64,000 bases of DNA from Hymenobacter psoromatis (GCF_020012125.1 NZ_JAIFAG010000001.1:124001-188000); one strand, 5' to 3'; shown: positions 23,700 to 32,570, counted from the first letter of the stretch. Made by a program: numbers and translations. Notes: generated by a model from the letters alone, not told the origin.

Positions 23700-24974
23700 A
23701 TGCTTCATAAGCTACTGTTCCTATTGGTTTTGCTCCTCAGCACGCTGGCCGCGCCGGCCGCCCAGCCTGCGCTGGCCAGCGCGGCCCCTACCCCCCCGCC
23801 GGCGTTTAACGTGGAGGCCGCCACCCGGCACTACCTCGACACCCTCACGCCGGCCCAAAAGGCTAAGTCGGACGCCTACTTTGAGGGTGGCTACTGGCTG
23901 CAGCTCTGGGGCGTGGTGTACGCGCTGGCCGTGGCCGGCGTGTTTCTGGGCCTGGGCCTGTCGCGCCGGCTGCGAGCCCTGGCCGAGCGCCTACCCCAGC
24001 GCTGGCTGCGCACCCTGGCCTACGCCGCGCTGTACCTGCTGGCGTCGTTCGTGCTCACCCTGCCGCTCACGATTTACGAAGGCTTCGTGCGCGAGCACCA
24101 GTATGGCTTGTCGAACCTGACGTTCGGGGCCTGGGCGGGCGAAACGCTCACGGGTCTGGCGCTATCAGTGGTGTTTGGCAGCCTCGTGGTACTGGCGCTG
24201 TATGCCGCCATTCGGCGCACCGGGGCCAGCTGGTGGGCCTGGGGTACGGCGCTGATGGCCGGGTTTCTGGTAATCAGCGTGGCCCTGGGGCCGGTGTTTA
24301 TCAGCCCGCTGTTCAACAAATACACGGCCCTGCCCCCCGGCCCGGTGCGCGACGGCATCTTGCGCATGGCCCGCGCCAACGGCGTGCCGGCCGACAACGT
24401 GTATTACTTCGACGCCTCCAAGCAGAGCAAGCGCATCAGCGCCAACGTGAGCGGCCTGGGCAGTACCATCCGCGTCTCGCTCAACGATAACTTGCTGAAC
24501 CGCAGTACGCCGGCCGAAATTCAGGCCGTGATGGGCCACGAGCTGGGTCACTACGTGCTCAATCACATTGTGAAAATGCTGGTCTTCTTTATCGTGCTGC
24601 TGGGCCTCGGGTTCAAGCTCGTGGACTGGGCCTTCCGGCGGCTGGTGGCGCGCTACGGGCCGCAGTGGGGCATTGCCGGGCTGGCCGACGTGGGCGGCCT
24701 ACCCCTGCTGGTGGCGCTGTTTACGGTGGCTGGCTTGCTGGCCACGCCCATCACCAACACCATTATTCGCACCAATGAGCAGGAGGCTGATATGTTTGGC
24801 CTGAACGCCGCGCGCCAGCCCGACGGCTTCGCCAGCATCGCCATCAAGCTTTCCGAATACCGCAAGCTGGAGCCTACCCCCCTCGAAGAAGTCATCTTCT
24901 TCGACCATCCCAGCGGGCGCACGCGGGTGCAGTCGGCCATGCGCTGGAAAGCGGAGAACCTGGGCAACCGCTAG
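23700..24974 (+). CDS. M48 family (Ste24/CAAX protease 1-like) zinc metalloprotease
   Basis: A 424-residue membrane protease. The zinc motif HELGH lies at residues 280-284, with the third ligand in NEQEADMFGL. Seven or so hydrophobic segments are seen, and the N-terminal Ste24 part (about 40-170) includes the family segment FEGGYWLQLW and YEGFVREHQYGLSN. A leading hydrophobic segment may be a signal peptide. Bacterial Ste24-like enzymes act in membrane protein quality control or peptide processing. It follows the TPM gene on the same strand after 167 nt and converges with the MFS gene. Confidence 0.9.
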   Translation: MLHKLLFLLVLLLSTLAAPAAQPALASAAPTPPPAFNVEAATRHYLDTLTPAQKAKSDAYFEGGYWLQLWGVVYALAVAGVFLGLGLSRRLRALAERLPQRWLRTLAYAALYLLASFVLTLPLTIYEGFVREHQYGLSNLTFGAWAGETLTGLALSVVFGSLVVLALYAAIRRTGASWWAWGTALMAGFLVISVALGPVFISPLFNKYTALPPGPVRDGILRMARANGVPADNVYYFDASKQSKRISANVSGLGSTIRVSLNDNLLNRSTPAEIQAVMGHELGHYVLNHIVKMLVFFIVLLGLGFKLVDWAFRRLVARYGPQWGIAGLADVGGLPLLVALFTVAGLLATPITNTIIRTNEQEADMFGLNAARQPDGFASIAIKLSEYRKLEPTPLEEVIFFDHPSGRTRVQSAMRWKAENLGNR

Positions 24975-25022
24975 CGCAGTGGGTAAGTATGAGGTTGACC
25001 AACCTATTTATAACTACCTACT
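24974..25022. terminator. Inverted repeat between convergent M48 and MFS genes
   Basis: GCGCAGTGGGTA at the left and TACCTACTGCGC at the right pair with one mismatch, and inside lies AGGTTG/AACCT. It overlaps both gene ends and could limit read-through. It has no T-run. Confidence 0.35.
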
Positions 25023-26691
25023 GCGCGCTGCCCGCCACTTGCAGCGGCGGAACGGCCACCTCCACGTTGGGCGTGCGCGGGAAGGCCAGAAAGTGCGTCA
25101 CGCGCGGCGGCTCATCGCCCTGGTGGAAGCGCCGCACCTCGGCCTCCACCTGCTGGTCGTCGCGGGTGAAGCGGTGGTGCTGGCGCTCGTGCTCGGCCCA
25201 GGTGGCCACGTAAAAAAACTCGGTGAGCCGCCGCGGCTGGCTCACGTCGGTGAACACACCGGCCCGCAGGGCGCCGTCGCGCAGGCGCAGGCGCGTGAGC
25301 TGCCGCGCCGCCACCTGAAAGGCCGGGTGGTCGGCCGGGTCCACGTCGTAGTCTATCATCACTATTACGGGGCCGTCTTCGGCCTCAATGGGCTCTTCGG
25401 CGAGGGGTAGGCGGTCGCTCCAGGGCTCGGCGGGCGAGAAGTCGAGGCCCTCGGGCTCGTGCATGGGGAAGGGCAGCGCCAGCGCCAGGCTGGCCAGCAG
25501 CCAGCCGGCCGCAATAAGCAGCGCCAGCGTGAGGGTAGTGCGGTCGGCCAGCTCGCCCCACACGACGCTGCCCAGCGTCATGCCGGCCTGAAACACGAGC
25601 ATGTAGATGCTCACCGCCCGCGCCTGCACCCACTTAGGCACGTGCAGCTGCACGCTGGTGCTGAAGCTGGTCATGACGATGAGCCAGGCCATGCCCGTCA
25701 GAAACATCACCGGAAAGAGCCAGTACTCGCTGGTAACTAGCGCCATGCTCAGGTTGGTGCCCACGAAGACAAACGAGCCCAGCAGCACCCGGCGGTTGAG
25801 GTTGAAGCGGTAGCCGATGCGCCCGATGAGCAGCGCGCCCGTGACGGCCCCGGCCCCGAGCCACGACAGCATCACGGCGTAGGAGCCCGACTGCAGGTGC
25901 AGCCGCCGCGCCACCACCACGCTCAGCAGCGCCCACAAGGTGCTGGCCCCAAACGCGAAGGCGAACGTGCGCACCAGCACCGCCACCAGCGGCGGCGAGT
26001 ACTGCACGTAGCGAATGCCCGCCCGCAGCGCGCCCGAAAAGTTTTCGGCTGGCCCGCCCTCGCTCTGCGCCTCGCGCCGCCACCGGTACACCACCGCCCA
26101 GGTGCCCAGAAACGACAAGCCATTCAACATAAATACCCAGCCCGGCGAGTAGTAAGCGATGATAAGCCCGCCCAGCGCCGGCCCGATGGCGCGGGCAATA
26201 TTGTTGCTGACCCCGTTGAGCGTAATGGCAAACGGCAGCACCGGCCGCGGCACCAGCTCGGTGGTCACCGTTTGCCAGATGGGGCCGTTCAGGGCCGAGC
26301 CCATGCCCAGCAAAAACGTGAAGCCCAGCACGTCAATCGCCCGAATGGGCCCGATGAACGTGTGCGGCCCCGCCAGTGTAAACGCGCCCAGCGCCAGCGC
26401 CACCGCCGCCATAAAGCCCTGCGTAAACAGCAGCAGCTTGCGTCGGTCGATGAGGTCGCCGATGGCCCCGGCCGGCATACTCAGCAAAAAGGCGGGCAGG
26501 CTGGTCGCCGTTTGCATGAGTGCCACCAGCAGGGCCGAGGTGGTGAGGGTCGTCACGAGCCACACGCCGGCCACGTTCTGCATCCAGGTACCCACGTTGC
26601 TCACGAGCGAGGCAATCCAGATGGCCCGAAAAATATGATAGGCAAACGGGGTGCGCAGGTCGGGCCGGGCCTCAGCAGGGGTAGGGCTCAT
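25018..26691 (-). CDS. MFS transporter of the MFS_3 (EntS-like) type with an extra C-terminal domain
   Basis: A 557-residue protein. Residues about 15-410 hold 10-12 membrane segments with MFS loop motifs such as GAIGDLIDRRKLLL and the GPALGGLIIAYY region, as in the MFS_3/transmembrane secretion effector family that exports siderophores or small molecules. After residue 430 comes a soluble domain (VIVMIDYDVDPADHPAFQVA...VTHFLAFPR) resembling the small ABM/NIPSNAP-like barrels and found fused to this transporter branch. Substrate unknown. It starts just downstream of a palindromic repeat. Confidence 0.88.
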   Translation of the reverse strand: MSPTPAEARPDLRTPFAYHIFRAIWIASLVSNVGTWMQNVAGVWLVTTLTTSALLVALMQTATSLPAFLLSMPAGAIGDLIDRRKLLLFTQGFMAAVALALGAFTLAGPHTFIGPIRAIDVLGFTFLLGMGSALNGPIWQTVTTELVPRPVLPFAITLNGVSNNIARAIGPALGGLIIAYYSPGWVFMLNGLSFLGTWAVVYRWRREAQSEGGPAENFSGALRAGIRYVQYSPPLVAVLVRTFAFAFGASTLWALLSVVVARRLHLQSGSYAVMLSWLGAGAVTGALLIGRIGYRFNLNRRVLLGSFVFVGTNLSMALVTSEYWLFPVMFLTGMAWLIVMTSFSTSVQLHVPKWVQARAVSIYMLVFQAGMTLGSVVWGELADRTTLTLALLIAAGWLLASLALALPFPMHEPEGLDFSPAEPWSDRLPLAEEPIEAEDGPVIVMIDYDVDPADHPAFQVAARQLTRLRLRDGALRAGVFTDVSQPRRLTEFFYVATWAEHERQHHRFTRDDQQVEAEVRRFHQGDEPPRVTHFLAFPRTPNVEVAVPPLQVAGSAQ

Positions 26692-26723
26692 GTAGTACTA
26701 GGGCAATAAATAATGGATACTGC

Positions 26724-26850
26724 AAGAACGGTCCTGCTCATCTGGCGTACCGGAGGAAGTATCTCGCTCGCGTAGCTAACTCCAATGAGTAGGGTTAGTT
26801 GCGCGGACAAGATGCTTCTTTTGGTATGCCAGGTGAGCAGGACTGTTCTT
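26724..26850. repeat. Family A palindromic repeat, full copy 2
   Basis: A 127-bp imperfect palindrome. The outer arm AAGAACGGTCCTGCTCATCT pairs with the reverse complement of the right arm with few mismatches. The core ATCTCGCTCGCGTAGCTAAC and CAAGATGCTTC are shared with copy 1 (11820-11931). The arms differ from copy 1 in sequence but keep their pairing. It lies between the MFS gene start and the T9SS protein stop. Confidence 0.85.
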
Positions 26851-26874
26851 TCACATTCCCCTACTACCCACTCC

Positions 26875-27843
26875 CTATTGCACCACCAGCTGGCGGGTTA
26901 TCAGGCCTTTCGGCGAGTCGAGGCGCAATTGATAGATGCCCGTGCGCAGGCCACTTAAATCCAGCTCGCGGGTGGAGCTGGGCACGGCCAGCGCGGGCTG
27001 CCGCGCCACTACCTGGCCCAGCATATCGAATACCGTGTAGGCGGCCGAGGCCAGCGCTGGCTCGGCGGCCGCCAGCTGGAAGCGGCCCGCCGGGGCGGGG
27101 TTAGGCGCTACCGTGAGCTGCGCCTGCGTGCCGGCATCGGCCCGCGTGGCCAGCACGCCGCCCCCGCTCAGCGAAATATCATCCACCAGCAGCGTCGAGC
27201 CGGCTTTGACATTAGTTGGGAAGTTACTGCCAATATGCTGGCTATAACCCGACGCGAATATGATGTGGATGGAGTCGGGCACAGTGCTATTATTAGGGTC
27301 GTAGGTGATGGGAAGACTAACGGTGACATACGTGGCAGAAGCTGCCAGATACTGCCCGCCTATTCCGGCCACAACGGGCTTGCCGTTGCTCGAGCTGCTG
27401 AGGTACACCAGCGCGAGTGCTGAGTCTGCATCTGCCCCACTAAATTTGTAGGAGAACTGCATTTGGGTAGGCCGCTTGTTGTAGCCAGTACCGCCGACGG
27501 GGATGCCCAGAAAATTATACTTTCCGGCTTGAGCGCCCAGTACCAGTAGGCCCGGTACCAGCGCCGTGCTATTATTGGTCAAGGGCACGCTGGTAGTGGT
27601 TAGCTTGGCGGCATAGTTGCCGCTGTGCGCGTCTGTGGATTTGGTGACGGCCCCTATGTCAAAAGTGCCGGTTGGCTTATTATAATAATAGGCATATACA
27701 TCATCCGTGTTCAGCCAGCCGGTGGGGGCCTCCACGCTATCGCGGGTAACCCAGGTTTCGAAGCCAGCGTTGGTAATCGTCTGCGCGGCGGCGGTGCGGG
27801 CCAGCAAAGCCAGCGTGCAAAGAAAGTAAAGTAGTGATTTCAT
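26875..27843 (-). CDS. Secreted PCMD-like protein with T9SS type A sorting domain
   Basis: A 322-residue secreted protein with a signal peptide (MKSLLYFLCTLALLARTAAAQ). Residues about 22-225 form a beta-rich domain (NAGFETWV...GWLNTDD...ANLTTTSV-like LTTTSV...TLLVDDISLSGG) that resembles the PCMD/carbohydrate-binding domain of Bacteroidota. The C-terminal about 80 residues (VAPNPAPAGRFQL...VFDMLGQVV...LRTGIYQLRL...TRQLVVQ) are a T9SS type A sorting signal, so it should be exported across the outer membrane and anchored or released. Ligand unknown, perhaps polysaccharide. Confidence 0.85.
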   Translation of the reverse strand: MKSLLYFLCTLALLARTAAAQTITNAGFETWVTRDSVEAPTGWLNTDDVYAYYYNKPTGTFDIGAVTKSTDAHSGNYAAKLTTTSVPLTNNSTALVPGLLVLGAQAGKYNFLGIPVGGTGYNKRPTQMQFSYKFSGADADSALALVYLSSSSNGKPVVAGIGGQYLAASATYVTVSLPITYDPNNSTVPDSIHIIFASGYSQHIGSNFPTNVKAGSTLLVDDISLSGGGVLATRADAGTQAQLTVAPNPAPAGRFQLAAAEPALASAAYTVFDMLGQVVARQPALAVPSSTRELDLSGLRTGIYQLRLDSPKGLITRQLVVQ

Positions 27844-27952
27844 AAAAATAATGACTGTAAAAATCCAACCGGCTACCCCCCGCGGGCAACTCCCTACCCG
27901 GCTAGACGCGCTTGGCTGCTAAAAGTTTAGCTTGGGCCCAACTTCATGCGGC

Positions 27953-29083
27953 CTACATCCACTGCTGCAGGTATTGGTACACCGCCGGGTGGTGCAGCAG
28001 CCCGCTATGGTGCTGCCCGGCAAAGCGCGCCGTGCGCACGGCGGTGCCAGGCGGCAACGCTGTTTCGTCGGCCAGCTCGGTAGCCCGGCCGCTGGTTGCC
28101 CCCACCAGGCCATCGCCAAAATACTCGCGCAGCACCTGCGGGCGGCTGGCGCGCAGCCACTCGCCCACCAGCACGTGGTAGCGCACGCCGGGCAGCAGCG
28201 GCACCGGCGTGCGGGGCCGGGGTAGGGCCGGGTCGTCGGGCTGCTGCCAGTCTTCGTCCACCAGCAGCGACTCGCCCAGGTCCTTGATGCCATTGGAGCG
28301 CCGCGCAATGGCCTCGCTCACAAACCGCGTGGGCATCAGGTTGATGCGCTTCAGCAGGCGCTCTACCAGCCGGCCGTTTTGCTCCAGGTACGAGCCCTCG
28401 TGCGGCACGCCCAGTAGAAATACCGTGCGCAAGTGCGCCAGCCAAGGCGCTTTTTCAGTTAGTAGGGAACAGTTACCAGGTATCGGTTTTTTGGGTCTTC
28501 CGCGCGGTTTAGGCACCTGCTCATTGCTAACTGACAACTGCTTGCTGATAATCGAAGAAGCGTAATACCCCGCCGAGCGGATGAGCAGGCCGCCCATGCT
28601 GTGGCCCACGAGCACCAGCTCGCCCACGGCGTGGGGGTAGGCCGCCACCAGCTCCGTAAGCAGCTGGCTCAGGGCGCGGCCATTTTCGGAGATGTGCAGG
28701 CCCGAATTGTAGCGCACGTAGAGCGGGCGGCAGCCCCGCTCGGCGGCCAGGCGCGGCCCGTAGCGCAGCGGCCCGGCGGGCGCATCCTGAAAGCCGGTTT
28801 GCCAGATAAGCTCGTCGCCCATCAGCCCGTGCACGAACACCACCGTTTTTTGGTGCAGCGTGCTCAGGCCCAACTCGGCCACGGCCACGTCGCGGCCCCC
28901 GCGCCGAAAGCTCAGGGCAATGGCGCGCGGGTCGTGGCGCGCGGCCAGCTGGTCGCCGAGCGCGCCGTTGAGCACGGGCTCGAAAAAATGCTGGTGCGCC
29001 CGCCCCGCCCGGTACAGCAGCGCAGCCCCGCGCGCGGGCAGCAGCGCCGTGCGCGCCAGGGCAGTGAGGGTGCGGCGAAGCAT
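27953..29083 (-). CDS. PGAP1-like alpha/beta hydrolase with a 36-residue in-frame insert
   Basis: A 376-residue protein starting MLRRTLTALARTALLPARGA. The hydrolase core has VVFVHGLMGDE (oxyanion region), the nucleophile elbow LVGHSMGGLL, and a late His in GQHHSGLLHH. Directly after GGLLIRSAGYYA is a stretch of about 36 residues (SSIISKQLSVSNEQVPKPRG, then RPKKPIPGNCSLLTEK) before APWLAHLRTVFLLGVPHEGS. The stretch is low-complexity, basic and encoded by a repeat-like 108-bp DNA segment, so it looks like an inserted repeat that kept the frame. Likely an esterase/lipase-type enzyme; activity with the insert is uncertain. Confidence 0.8.
   Translation of the reverse strand: MLRRTLTALARTALLPARGAALLYRAGRAHQHFFEPVLNGALGDQLAARHDPRAIALSFRRGGRDVAVAELGLSTLHQKTVVFVHGLMGDELIWQTGFQDAPAGPLRYGPRLAAERGCRPLYVRYNSGLHISENGRALSQLLTELVAAYPHAVGELVLVGHSMGGLLIRSAGYYASSIISKQLSVSNEQVPKPRGRPKKPIPGNCSLLTEKAPWLAHLRTVFLLGVPHEGSYLEQNGRLVERLLKRINLMPTRFVSEAIARRSNGIKDLGESLLVDEDWQQPDDPALPRPRTPVPLLPGVRYHVLVGEWLRASRPQVLREYFGDGLVGATSGRATELADETALPPGTAVRTARFAGQHHSGLLHHPAVYQYLQQWM
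28451..28558. repeat. Repeat-like insert inside the alpha/beta hydrolase gene
   Basis: The 108-bp segment has imperfect terminal inverted repeats: TCAGTTAGTAGGGAACAG at the left, and TCAGTTAGCAATGAGCAG on the opposite strand at the right. Similar TCAGT-TAGCA/GAGCA words occur at 32440-32480. The length is a multiple of three, so the reading frame is kept. Confidence 0.55.
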
Positions 29084-29108
29084 AAGGGTGGGATGGGGGG
29101 TAGGCGGG

Positions 29109-29224
29109 TGCGCGGCAAGCTTTAGCCTGCCGGTTATCAAATTAAAGAGTAAGCAACGCGCTGCGGCGGTTGGAAGCTATTTATGAGGTTTGTTTTTAAG
29201 CTGGCAAGCTAAAGCTTACCGCAC
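29109..29224. repeat. Family C inverted repeat, copy 1
   Basis: GCGGCAAGCTTTAGCCTGCCGG at the left pairs with CTGGCAAGCTAAAGCTTACCGC at the right across about 70 nt of AT-richer sequence. The AAGCTTTAGC/GCTAAAGCTT words recur at 33036-33060 and 61977-62052. Confidence 0.7.
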
Positions 29225-29288
29225 ATTCTCCCTACCCCCTTCTTAAAACCCAACGGCCACCTTGCGAGTAAAAACGGCGGGCGGGCTG

Positions 29289-29296
29289 CATCTTTG
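29289..29296 (+). promoter_or_regulatory. -7-like element (CATCTTTG)
   Basis: CATCTTTG, one base from TAnnTTTG, with a TTG 24 nt upstream (29262-29264), 25 nt before the lipoprotein ATG at 29322. Confidence 0.4.
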
Positions 29297-29321
29297 CACC
29301 AGTAAACTACCTGCTTTTCGA

Positions 29322-29699
29322 ATGAAAGTTTCTTTTCGCCCCGCCCTGGCCCTGCTGCTGGGCAGCGTAGCTACCCTGCTCACGGCCTGCGACTACAATT
29401 ATAGCCCCGGCAAAAACCCGCAGGAGCGCACCGGCTTCAGCAATCCGCCCGGCTACACCAACGCCGATGCGAACGCCGACAGCGTCAACAACCGCCAAAT
29501 CGTGACTACGCCCATTGGCGTCGGCTCGGCCCAAGCGCTCAAGCACGCCACGGTCAACGAGCAGCTCAATTCAGCCCCGGCTGGCAATAACACCACTTCG
29601 CCCCAAACGGCAAGCGGCAAAATGGGTTCGATAGACCAGAATATGACCCCGCCCAAAACTCCGACTTCGGGTAAAAACAGCAATACGGGTAGTATGTAG
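29322..29699 (+). CDS. Lipoprotein of unknown function
   Basis: A 125-residue protein. The signal peptide MKVSFRPALALLLGSVATLL ends in a lipobox TAC (Cys23). The mature part starts DYNYSPGKNPQERTGFSNPP and is Asn/Thr/Ser/Pro-rich, without hydrophobic segments or a recognised domain. It ends before a hairpin at 29704-29749. Probably outer-membrane or periplasmic, function unknown. Confidence 0.72.
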   Translation: MKVSFRPALALLLGSVATLLTACDYNYSPGKNPQERTGFSNPPGYTNADANADSVNNRQIVTTPIGVGSAQALKHATVNEQLNSAPAGNNTTSPQTASGKMGSIDQNMTPPKTPTSGKNSNTGSM

Positions 29700-29703
29700 C
29701 TTG

Positions 29704-29749
29704 TAGCTGTTGGCCGCGTTCGATGAAAAAAACGAACAGCCAACAGCTA
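29704..29749. terminator. Terminator hairpin
   Basis: TAGCTGTTGGC (29704-29714) pairs with GCCAACAGCTA (29739-29749), and inside GTTCG pairs with CGAAC. It separates the lipoprotein gene from the converging flavin reductase gene. Confidence 0.65.
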
Positions 29750-29768
29750 TAACCCACTAGCTAGCAGC

Positions 29769-30401
29769 TCACGCTATAGGCTGCGGAAACTGCCCCGGCC
29801 GGGCATAGCCGTAGCGCACGGGCGGCAGCACCTGATGGTAGCCATCGAGGCCCGAAATGGCGGCCGTGGCGGCGGCGGCCAGGTCCAGGGTGCCGTCGGG
29901 ACGCAGGGCCTCGGGGCGCAGGTACACGTGCTCGACGGTACCCACCAGCAGCACCGTGCCGTTGAAAATAGCGTGCTCTTCCTTTAGCCGCAGCCCGATG
30001 CTGAGCGGACTCTCGGCCACGTAGGGTGCCGGAAAATCATCCCGAAAAACAGCCGTGAAGCCGCAGGCCTCAAACTCCGACTCATCCTCAAAATTGGCCG
30101 ACGTGTAGTGGGCCTGGGCCGCCAGCGGCAGTGGCACGTGGTTCAGGGTGTAGGCACCGCCGTTGTCCTTGATATTCTGGTAGGTATGGCGCGGCACGGT
30201 GGTAGGGCGCGTTACCATGCCCAGCACCGCCGGGTCGGAGCCCAGGTGTAGCACCGAGCTGAAAATGGCGAGGTTGGTGCGGCCATCGGGCGCGGCCGTG
30301 CCCACGAGGTTGGCCGGCTTGTAGCCCGGCAGGCCATTCACGAAATTAAGGCGGTAAACTTTTTCAAAAGCCGTAATGTCGGCGGCGGTGATGTGCTGCA
30401 T
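29769..30401 (-). CDS. Flavin reductase family protein
   Basis: A 210-residue protein of the FMN-binding split-barrel flavin reductase/flavoredoxin family. Segments seen: GYKPANLVGTAAPDGRTNLA and IFSSVLHLGSDPAVLGMVTR (the FMN-binding N-terminus), KDNGGAYTLNHV and HAIFNGTVLLVGTVEHVYL. It probably binds FMN and moves electrons from NAD(P)H or to a partner. No signal peptide. No partner monooxygenase is adjacent, so its role stays open. Confidence 0.85.
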   Translation of the reverse strand: MQHITAADITAFEKVYRLNFVNGLPGYKPANLVGTAAPDGRTNLAIFSSVLHLGSDPAVLGMVTRPTTVPRHTYQNIKDNGGAYTLNHVPLPLAAQAHYTSANFEDESEFEACGFTAVFRDDFPAPYVAESPLSIGLRLKEEHAIFNGTVLLVGTVEHVYLRPEALRPDGTLDLAAAATAAISGLDGYHQVLPPVRYGYARPGQFPQPIA

Positions 30402-30568
30402 GGGGAGTAGGATGCGGGCAGGTTAAAGTAGTAAGCCTACGACCTAGCAGCGCTTGTAAATGTTCAGTCTGCTCACGAAGTGGCACTTCTCTTTTACAGC
30501 AAGGATTCTTGCTGGAGTTAGTGTTGGATGGTCATTAGTACGACGTTATTCCAACTATTTTCGAGGTA

Positions 30569-31042
30569 ATGAACTGCTCTTGTACTAGCTACCCTGCTCT
30601 TAAGCTCACGCGCGCTAGCATCAACAAGCGAATAAGCGAATCCCGTGCGCTTGCTAAGAAGCTGCTGGTGCTTGCTGAACAGGATGTCTCGAAACTGAAA
30701 TTGTGGCAATGCCCACACTGTTCCCACTATTGGCAGACTGGTCGTGAGTGGAATTTTAGCAACAAAGAATACCTATTTCAGGTACCAGCCATTGAAATAA
30801 AAGATTGGTTGAGCGAACCCTATACCCAGCCGGCTACTTGGCTGATTTATAGCGCCATGATGGCTGATTACGAGGCTCGCAACACATTCGAGGCAAGCAA
30901 TAAACCATGCCGGGTCGAAAACTGTGCGCAACCCGCTATCAAAATGAGTGGCGTTTGTAAAAGCCATCATATTGAGCAGCTTCAGCGTTTCAATATTTTG
31001 CCCAAGCGCCCCAGTGGCCGGCCCTGGGGGGAATACCCATAG
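30569..31042 (+). CDS. Hypothetical Cys-rich (zinc-ribbon-like) protein
   Basis: A 157-residue protein without signal peptide. It has an N-terminal CSC, a CPHC zinc-knuckle (about 49-52) inside KLWQCPHCSHYWQTGREWN, and a C-terminal CRVENCAQPA...CKSHH (about 115-135), which could bind a second metal with Cys and His. Several positives and aromatic residues suggest nucleic-acid or protein binding. Its base composition is AT-richer than its neighbours, and it is flanked by unrelated genes, so transfer is possible. I recognise no named family. Confidence 0.7.
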   Translation: MNCSCTSYPALKLTRASINKRISESRALAKKLLVLAEQDVSKLKLWQCPHCSHYWQTGREWNFSNKEYLFQVPAIEIKDWLSEPYTQPATWLIYSAMMADYEARNTFEASNKPCRVENCAQPAIKMSGVCKSHHIEQLQRFNILPKRPSGRPWGEYP

Positions 31043-31058
31043 CCATTTTGCTAGCTGT

Positions 31059-32444
31059 CTACTCCGCCAATGGCTCCAGTGAGAGGGGTAGGGGACCAAC
31101 ATACGTTTTCTGGGTGAGCCGCGTCGCCACCAGGATAAACAACGTGAAGTTCACGGCCATCAAGCCCACGAAAAACCAGTAGTAATTCGCGCCCTGAAAC
31201 CGGGCAAAAAAGCCGCCCCGCACAATGCTGGCGTTCATCAGGGCCAGGAAATAATTGCCGCCCGCAATGGTGAGCAGCCACAGCGAAGTCGTCAGGCTCT
31301 TGAGGGCCGGCGGCGCGTGGGTGTAGGCGAATTCGAGGCCCGTGACGGCCACCATGAGCGTGCCGCCAGCCACCACGAAGTAGGCCAGTACCTGCCACCA
31401 CACCGAGGGGCTACCCCCCCCATCGAGGCCGTGCTGCACGCCCGCGATAATGCCCACGGCCAGCGCCACCAGCACCATCCCGAGTCCCATGCGTCGCAGC
31501 GGCGTGGCCCGGATGCCGCGCCGCGCCAGCGCCGGGTAAATGCGGTAGGTCAGCAGCGGATTGAGCCCGATGCCGAACACGATACCCAGAATCTGCAGCT
31601 GCTCGGGTAGCGGCGCGTAGCCGGGCCACAGGTGGCGGTCGAGGTGCGCCGCTTGCAGCACCCACTCCGACTCGCTCTGGTTGTAAAGCGCCCACAGCAC
31701 CGGGATGAACAGGAAAATGACGCCCACCCGGCGCAGCGCGGCGCGGCTTTCGCCCGGCCCCAGCGCGTGGCGCAGGCCGGCGCGCAAGCCGGTGGGCGGC
31801 ACCCGCACGTAGTGCCGCCGCCCCCGCCAGAACGTGAATGCCGCCGCCCCCATCAGTAGCCCCGGCACGCCGAAGGCCCAGGCCGCGCCAGCGTAGGCAT
31901 ACAGCTCCGGGATGAGCGCCGTAGACACCGCCGCTCCCGCATCAATGGCCAGCTGAAACCAGCCGTAAGCCTTCGGTAGCAGGTGGGCATTTTGCTGGTC
32001 GAACTGGTCGCCGAGGTTGGCCGTTACGCTCGATTTAATGCCGCCCATGCCAATGGCAATCACAATGAGCCCCGCCCGAAAGCCCGCCAAATCCTCGGTG
32101 TAGGCCGCCAGCAGCGCGTGGCCCAGGCAATAAAACAACGACAGCCACAGGATAACGCGGTACTTGCCCAGCACCCAGTCGGCTAGCAGCGCGCCCACCA
32201 CCGGCAGCGCGTAGCCCAGCGCCGCGAACGAGTGCACGAAGTCATTGGCCCGCGCCTCGGCCGCCGCCGTGAGCGCCGCGCTGTGCGTGGGGTTGAAAAA
32301 CTGCGCCACCAGAAATGTGGGCAGAATGGCTCGCATCCCATAGTAGCTGAAGCGCTCGGCTACCTCGTTGCCGATAATGAAGGGCACCGCCCGCGGAAAG
32401 CGCGCGGCTTCGGCCGGTAGGGGAGGGGTAGGCACTTTCGTCAA
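31059..32444 (-). CDS. POT/PTR family proton-dependent oligopeptide transporter
   Basis: A 461-residue transporter with about 12 membrane segments. The family signature NEVAERFSYYGMRAILPTFL is at residues about 26-45, followed by GYALPVVGALLADWVLGKYR and the second PTR2-like motif around GIKSSVTANLGDQF. It couples H+ to uptake of di- and tripeptides across the cytoplasmic membrane. It could supply peptides, for instance those released by the DUF885 peptidase-like lipoprotein, but the two genes are not linked in an operon. Confidence 0.92.
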   Translation of the reverse strand: MTKVPTPPLPAEAARFPRAVPFIIGNEVAERFSYYGMRAILPTFLVAQFFNPTHSAALTAAAEARANDFVHSFAALGYALPVVGALLADWVLGKYRVILWLSLFYCLGHALLAAYTEDLAGFRAGLIVIAIGMGGIKSSVTANLGDQFDQQNAHLLPKAYGWFQLAIDAGAAVSTALIPELYAYAGAAWAFGVPGLLMGAAAFTFWRGRRHYVRVPPTGLRAGLRHALGPGESRAALRRVGVIFLFIPVLWALYNQSESEWVLQAAHLDRHLWPGYAPLPEQLQILGIVFGIGLNPLLTYRIYPALARRGIRATPLRRMGLGMVLVALAVGIIAGVQHGLDGGGSPSVWWQVLAYFVVAGGTLMVAVTGLEFAYTHAPPALKSLTTSLWLLTIAGGNYFLALMNASIVRGGFFARFQGANYYWFFVGLMAVNFTLFILVATRLTQKTYVGPLPLSLEPLAE

Positions 32445-32570
32445 TGAACAGTGAGCAATTATCAGTGAGCAAGTAGCAGAAGATTTTGGTAATTAACCAA
32501 AAGGAACAGCTTGCTCAGCTGGCGTTTACAACGCAAAGTATCTCTGCCACACGTGTAACTACTCAGGTGG
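32440..32570. repeat. Repeat debris, including a truncated Family A copy
   Basis: GAACAGTGAGCAA and ATCAGTGAGCAAG (32447-32472) repeat in direct orientation. From about 32503, GAACAGCTTGCTCAGCTGGC and AAAGTATCTC match the left half of the Family A repeat at 26724-26850, then the match decays toward the DoxX stop at 32563. No right half is seen. Confidence 0.45.
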
